Source: Chloroflexota bacterium
Lineage (GTDB): Bacteria; Chloroflexota; Anaerolineae; Anaerolineales; DRMV01
NCBI GenBank assembly: GCA_013153135.1
Contig: JAADFA010000121.1
Location: 1-17,237, forward strand
DNA: 17,237 nucleotides
Direction: 5' to 3'
Position 1 is the first letter of the stretch. The number at the start of each line of letters is the position of its first letter. A program made the position numbers and the translations under genes. Positions 14,121-17,237 of this stretch are shown piece after piece. The notes below the pieces were generated by a model. That model was not told the DNA's origin. It ran no database searches and saw nothing but the letters and a program-made list of their open reading frames with translations.

Positions 14121-16064
14121 ATGAATCCAGCTCCAAGTCAAGAGCGCCTTGCAGGAATAGGACCTTGGGCCCGGGTGTATCAACGTTACTACGCGGCTAC
14201 GGAGCAAACACAACGCTACAAAGTGCTGCACCTCAGCGGTCCATTACAGACGCTCGAGCCAGCAATGCGCGCGGCTTTGCGTGAAGCCTTGGCTCGGTAT
14301 GGGCAGATCCCACCGACGCGGGGACTTATGCCTTTGCACGATGCGGGCATGACGGATGAAGGCCGAGTGTATACCCTGGCGCCTTGGTATCCCAAGACCT
14401 TAAATGATTGGCTAGGCGATGCGACGGACGAGGTCGTGCTGCATTGGGTGCTGCGCCTGGGGGATGGGCTGCTCGTATTACATGAACGCGGTTGGGCGCA
14501 TGGGGGGGTGGTGCCGAGCAACGCGTTACTGGACGCGCGTGGCGACGTTGCCCTCGCGGACTTTGGTTGGAGCTGGGCCGCGTTTCATGGTCATACCCTT
14601 GATCCTCTGCGCGTGCCGTTGTCGCGTCGGGGCTTCATTCCGCCTGAGATGTGGCGTGGAGAGGTTACCCCCGCGAGCGATGTGTTCATGTTGGCCAGCT
14701 CCCTCATCGCGTTGTTGCGCGGCGTGCCCCCGTGGGTTGGCCCGCCGGAGCCCTTCGCCATTGACCATGTGCCATCTGCATGGGCTGATGTTGTAATGCC
14801 CGCGTTGGCCTCTGAGGCGGACCAGCGTCCTTCGTTGGCGGCGTGGTTGGAGCAGCTGCGCGCGTGGGGCCGTACCCGGGGCTGGCTCCCGCGTGAAGCT
14901 CATCTCACATCACTGTCTTCGTCCGATGTTGTCGACCCCGTACCGCCCGGTGAGCCTGAGGCTACGCCGCTGGGGATGGGGTCGGTGCCGCCCGGTGGGC
15001 CTGGGGTTACGCCGCCGGGGATGGGGTCGGTGCCGCCTGGTGGGCCTGGGGTTACGCCGCCGGGGATGGGGTCGGTGCCGCCCGGTGGGCCTGGGGCTGC
15101 GCCGCCGGGGATGGGGTCGGTGCCGCCCGGTGGGCCTGGGGCTGCGCCGCCGCGCGGTCGGCCCTGGTGGTATTATGCCCTTTGGGCATTAGCTTTTTTG
15201 TTCCTTGGCTTTACGTGTGGGGCTTTGGGTTGCTTTACGATTTTCGCCATCATTGGCGAAACCGCGGATGACGCTACCCTCGCCGAGAGTGTCACGCTCG
15301 CACCGGAATCCACGCCGACCTTCACCCCCCGCCCGCGAGCGTCTACACCTTCGTCTATGCCAACCGTAACCCTCGCAGCCTCGCCGTCCATTTCACGACC
15401 GCCGGATATCCCGACTACGTGGCGTCTATGGCTCGCGGACGATTTCACTGACCCAACGCCGCGTTGGCGGAGTCTGGTGATTTCCAATGAGGGTGATGTT
15501 GTCGACATTATCAAAACGCCCCCTGAGGACGGGATATATACCTTGACTCTGGAGGACACAGAGACCTCCATCTGGGCTGAGCCGCAAGATGCGCGCTGGC
15601 CTACGGCTGGTATTGTCGAGGTGCGTTTGCGCGTGCGACCTCCTGGCGTAATTCGAGATTGGGTCGGTATTGCTTGGCTTTGCGAGTTCCGTTCGCCCGA
15701 TATGGGGTTGATTTCGCTGTCTCTCGATCCTCCCGATACCGCGGAAATCGCGCTCTGGACGGATATCGATAGCGAAGACCCCGAGGTCGACCGCTTGGCC
15801 ACCTTGCCTGCTTCCGTGCGCGAGGCACTCAATGCTGGTAATTGGGTCAACGTTCGGGTTGCTTACAATGTTCCATCGGAGCCTGAGGGCTACGTCTGGG
15901 GCGTGTATGTAGAGGATGAGCCCATCGTGACCACATCTACAGAGGATCTCTTCTTCGAAGACCCGGGTGATTGTTGGCTGGTGTTGGCATCCGATACAGT
16001 TAGTCCCGTGTTCTTGGATATGGATTACTTCCGTTTATGGGGGCCTTCAGAACCTGAACCATGA
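14121..16064 (+). CDS. Pseudokinase with transmembrane helix and ConA-like ectodomain
   Basis: The 647-residue protein begins with a Ser/Thr-protein-kinase-like domain (about 1-255). Visible are a partial glycine loop (GIGPWARVY, 12-20), a possible Lys34, HGGVVPSNALLD (127-138) in place of HRDxKPxN, DFG (147-149), PPE (174-176), DVFMLAS (187-193) and an Arg-Pro at 236-237. The catalytic Asp (now Gly129) and Lys (now Val131) are lost, while Asn134 and DFG remain, so phosphotransfer is doubtful although nucleotide binding is possible. A 15-residue Pro/Gly repeat (about 275-345) follows, then one transmembrane helix (about 350-378), a Thr/Pro linker (390-432), and a beta-sandwich domain (433-643). 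It is the cytoplasmic-sensor to outside layout of bacterial receptor kinases. ATG follows GGAGGTGA. The next gene overlaps by ATGA. Confidence 0.85.
   Translation: MNPAPSQERLAGIGPWARVYQRYYAATEQTQRYKVLHLSGPLQTLEPAMRAALREALARYGQIPPTRGLMPLHDAGMTDEGRVYTLAPWYPKTLNDWLGDATDEVVLHWVLRLGDGLLVLHERGWAHGGVVPSNALLDARGDVALADFGWSWAAFHGHTLDPLRVPLSRRGFIPPEMWRGEVTPASDVFMLASSLIALLRGVPPWVGPPEPFAIDHVPSAWADVVMPALASEADQRPSLAAWLEQLRAWGRTRGWLPREAHLTSLSSSDVVDPVPPGEPEATPLGMGSVPPGGPGVTPPGMGSVPPGGPGVTPPGMGSVPPGGPGAAPPGMGSVPPGGPGAAPPRGRPWWYYALWALAFLFLGFTCGALGCFTIFAIIGETADDATLAESVTLAPESTPTFTPRPRASTPSSMPTVTLAASPSISRPPDIPTTWRLWLADDFTDPTPRWRSLVISNEGDVVDIIKTPPEDGIYTLTLEDTETSIWAEPQDARWPTAGIVEVRLRVRPPGVIRDWVGIAWLCEFRSPDMGLISLSLDPPDTAEIALWTDIDSEDPEVDRLATLPASVREALNAGNWVNVRVAYNVPSEPEGYVWGVYVEDEPIVTTSTEDLFFEDPGDCWLVLASDTVSPVFLDMDYFRLWGPSEPEP
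14940..15152 (+). repeat. 45-base in-frame tandem repeat (Pro/Gly-rich stalk)
   Basis: Units begin at 14940, 14985, 15030, 15075 and 15120 and encode PPGGPG(V/A)(T/A)PPGMGSV, 15 residues each. The first unit is the most diverged and the last is partial. Middle copies are nearly identical in DNA, which suggests recent slippage or recombination. They form the juxtamembrane linker between the kinase-like domain and the membrane helix. Confidence 0.9.
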
Positions 16065-17237
16065 CGGCAAGGAAGACAAATGTGACGCGAACCATTCAAG
16101 GAAAATTTCGCGTGGTTGCGATGTTGCCGCGGGGGCCTTTGGGGCAAGCATATCATGTTGAAGATGTGTTTTTGCAGCTCCCGCGACGCTTAAAGACGCC
16201 CCATGAGCAGGGAGCCTATGCGGTGCGGTTGCAGCATTACTTCTATCGCTTGCAGGCGCTCGCACCGCGGTTAGGGGCCTATGTGCAGGTCCCCTTGCAT
16301 ATGTTTGTTGCGGAAAACCGATTTTATGTGGTTGACCCCTGGCGGCCGCACCTCGCGCCGCCGCGGTTGGTGTCGCGGTTAGCGCTGCTCTGGGTGTGGC
16401 ATTTTGGATGGGCTTTGATGCACATGCACGACGCGGGTTTTGTGCACGGTGGCTTGAGTTTGACCAACGTGGGGCAGGATGAGCAGGGACAGCTGTATCT
16501 CCTGGACGCTGGCTGGCGAACGGTCGCGCTCGCCAGCCAGGCCTCGTCCGTGAGATCTTTGACCCAGGACCCCAGCTGGCCGCCCGAGGCGCGACAGGGC
16601 CAGGAACTGACCCCCAAGGCCGATGTGTACGGATTAGCCTTTCTCCTGTATCATTGGCTCGTGGGGCAACCTTACACCGGCGCGTGGCCAGCTCATCCGC
16701 TCCTTCAGCCTTGGGAGGAAGTGTTGCAACAGGGGCTCGTGGCTGAGCCAGCCCAACGGCCAGCGATGCCCGCGTGGTTGCAAATGTTGGCGCAGGCCGC
16801 GGCGCGCGTTCACTTGAGGCTGACAGCGCCCTCGCCCTCCCTGACGCCCGGGGCCTCCAGGGGCGCGCGCCCACCGACTGGTTCCTCGCCGCGAGCACCC
16901 CGCCCCCAAGGCGATGCACCCGCACCCGCGAGCGCACCCTCGCCTGAGCCCGAGGTCCATCCTGTTGACGAGGCACCTGCGCCTGCCGAAGCGGCTTTGG
17001 CCGCGCCGGAGGTCTCTTCTGCTGACAGGGCACCTGTAGCCGCGAGCGCGCTCCCGTCCGAGCCTGAGGCGCATCCCGCTGACGAGGCACCTGCGCCTGC
17101 CGAAGCGGCTCCGGCCACGCCGGAGGTCTCTTCTGCTGATAGAGCACCTGTAGCCGCGAGCGTGCTCCCGTCCGAGCCTGAGGCGCATCCCGCTGACGAG
17201 GCACCTGCGCCTGCCGAAGCGGCTCCGGCCACGCCGG
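16061..17237 (+). CDS. Second pseudokinase-like protein with C-terminal 38-residue repeats, cut by window edge
   Basis: The frame starts at ATG 16061, sharing ATGA with the preceding stop, and stays open for 392 codons to the edge. The first ~245 residues resemble a protein kinase: RGPLGQAYHV in the glycine-loop position, AVRL where VAIK is expected (Arg56), HMHDAGFVHGGLSLTNV (121-137) as the catalytic loop, LLDAGW (148-152) for DFG, WPPEA (173-177), and ADVYGLAFLL. The catalytic Asp is Gly131, Lys is Ser133, and DFG has become DAG, so it is also a likely pseudokinase, more eroded than its neighbour. A Pro/Ala/Glu-rich region follows with a tandem repeat from about 16967. No ribosome site is seen, which fits translational coupling. 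A membrane helix or ectodomain may lie beyond the edge; I cannot see it. Confidence 0.8.
   Translation, partial: MTARKTNVTRTIQGKFRVVAMLPRGPLGQAYHVEDVFLQLPRRLKTPHEQGAYAVRLQHYFYRLQALAPRLGAYVQVPLHMFVAENRFYVVDPWRPHLAPPRLVSRLALLWVWHFGWALMHMHDAGFVHGGLSLTNVGQDEQGQLYLLDAGWRTVALASQASSVRSLTQDPSWPPEARQGQELTPKADVYGLAFLLYHWLVGQPYTGAWPAHPLLQPWEEVLQQGLVAEPAQRPAMPAWLQMLAQAAARVHLRLTAPSPSLTPGASRGARPPTGSSPRAPRPQGDAPAPASAPSPEPEVHPVDEAPAPAEAALAAPEVSSADRAPVAASALPSEPEAHPADEAPAPAEAAPATPEVSSADRAPVAASVLPSEPEAHPADEAPAPAEAAPATP
16967..17237 (+). repeat. 114-base in-frame tandem repeat (38 residues), continues off the edge
   Basis: GACGAGGCACCTGCGCCTGC recurs at 16967, 17081 and 17195, exactly 114 bases apart. Each period encodes segments DEAPAPAEAA, PEVSSADRAPVAAS and LPSEPEAHPA. 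The second period is almost the same DNA as the start of the third, with only small changes between the first two. It is an acidic, Ala/Pro-rich, probably unfolded stalk. Confidence 0.9.

Noticed and set aside
16047..17204. 385-codon minus-strand open frame under the second pseudokinase
   Set aside because: The plus strand has an open frame joined by ATGA to its upstream gene and kinase-fold motifs; the minus product is Arg/Ala/Pro-rich and mirrors the tandem repeat.

Overview
The window is GC-rich bacterial chromosome. No rRNA marker is present, so placement is inference. Three things point to Chloroflexota, probably an Anaerolineae-like thermophile or anaerobe: a four-subunit ferredoxin-dependent 2-oxoacid oxidoreductase, Thr/Pro-rich linkers before beta-sandwich domains, and REP-like GGGCGGC-AACCCGCC repeats. 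Genes are tightly packed. Most have strong AGGAGG-type ribosome binding sites, and promoters resemble the sigma70 consensus.

Left part, minus strand (1-4235): the window opens inside hemC (GTG start, C-terminus off the edge). A hairpin terminator separates it from an operon read right to left: a MoaD-MoaE fusion (molybdopterin synthase), a zinc-ribbon threonine-synthase-like PLP enzyme, and fabF. Divergent from this, with its own promoter, is a plus-strand BMP-family lipoprotein (4490-5710) that lies alone and ends in a hairpin shared with the convergent operon.

Middle (5804-8912, minus strand): a four-gene operon for a 2-oxoacid:ferredoxin oxidoreductase of the VorB type, in the order ferredoxin subunit, alpha, beta, gamma. 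Ahead of it lies a layout typical of transcription attenuation: a consensus-like promoter, a strong Shine-Dalgarno, a 32-codon leader ORF, and an intrinsic terminator. The terminator's 5' arm can instead form nine pairs with the last codons of the leader ORF. I consider this one of the two most interesting signals here. A 465-base gene-free stretch (8913-9377) then holds two REP-like repeat units and two partial cores.

Right part: a minus-strand pair (9378-11140) encodes a membrane-anchored Cas4/RecB-like nuclease and, two bases after its stop, a secreted DUF348-G5-3D cell-wall protein. Divergent from it begins a plus-strand gene cluster running off the right edge: a DegT-family aminotransferase, a MocA-like nucleotidyltransferase, a three-helix membrane protein with a Pro/Thr linker and beta-sandwich domain, a protein-kinase-like protein with transmembrane helix and similar ectodomain, and a second kinase-like protein (4-base ATGA overlap) with a 38-residue tandem repeat. 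Both kinase-like proteins carry HGG instead of the catalytic HRD, so they look like pseudokinases. This paired pseudokinase / membrane beta-sandwich module is the second interesting signal and may be an undescribed envelope-sensing system.

Two real genes, hemC (non-ATG start) and the second pseudokinase (open at the right edge), are easily missed by ATG-to-stop ORF calling.
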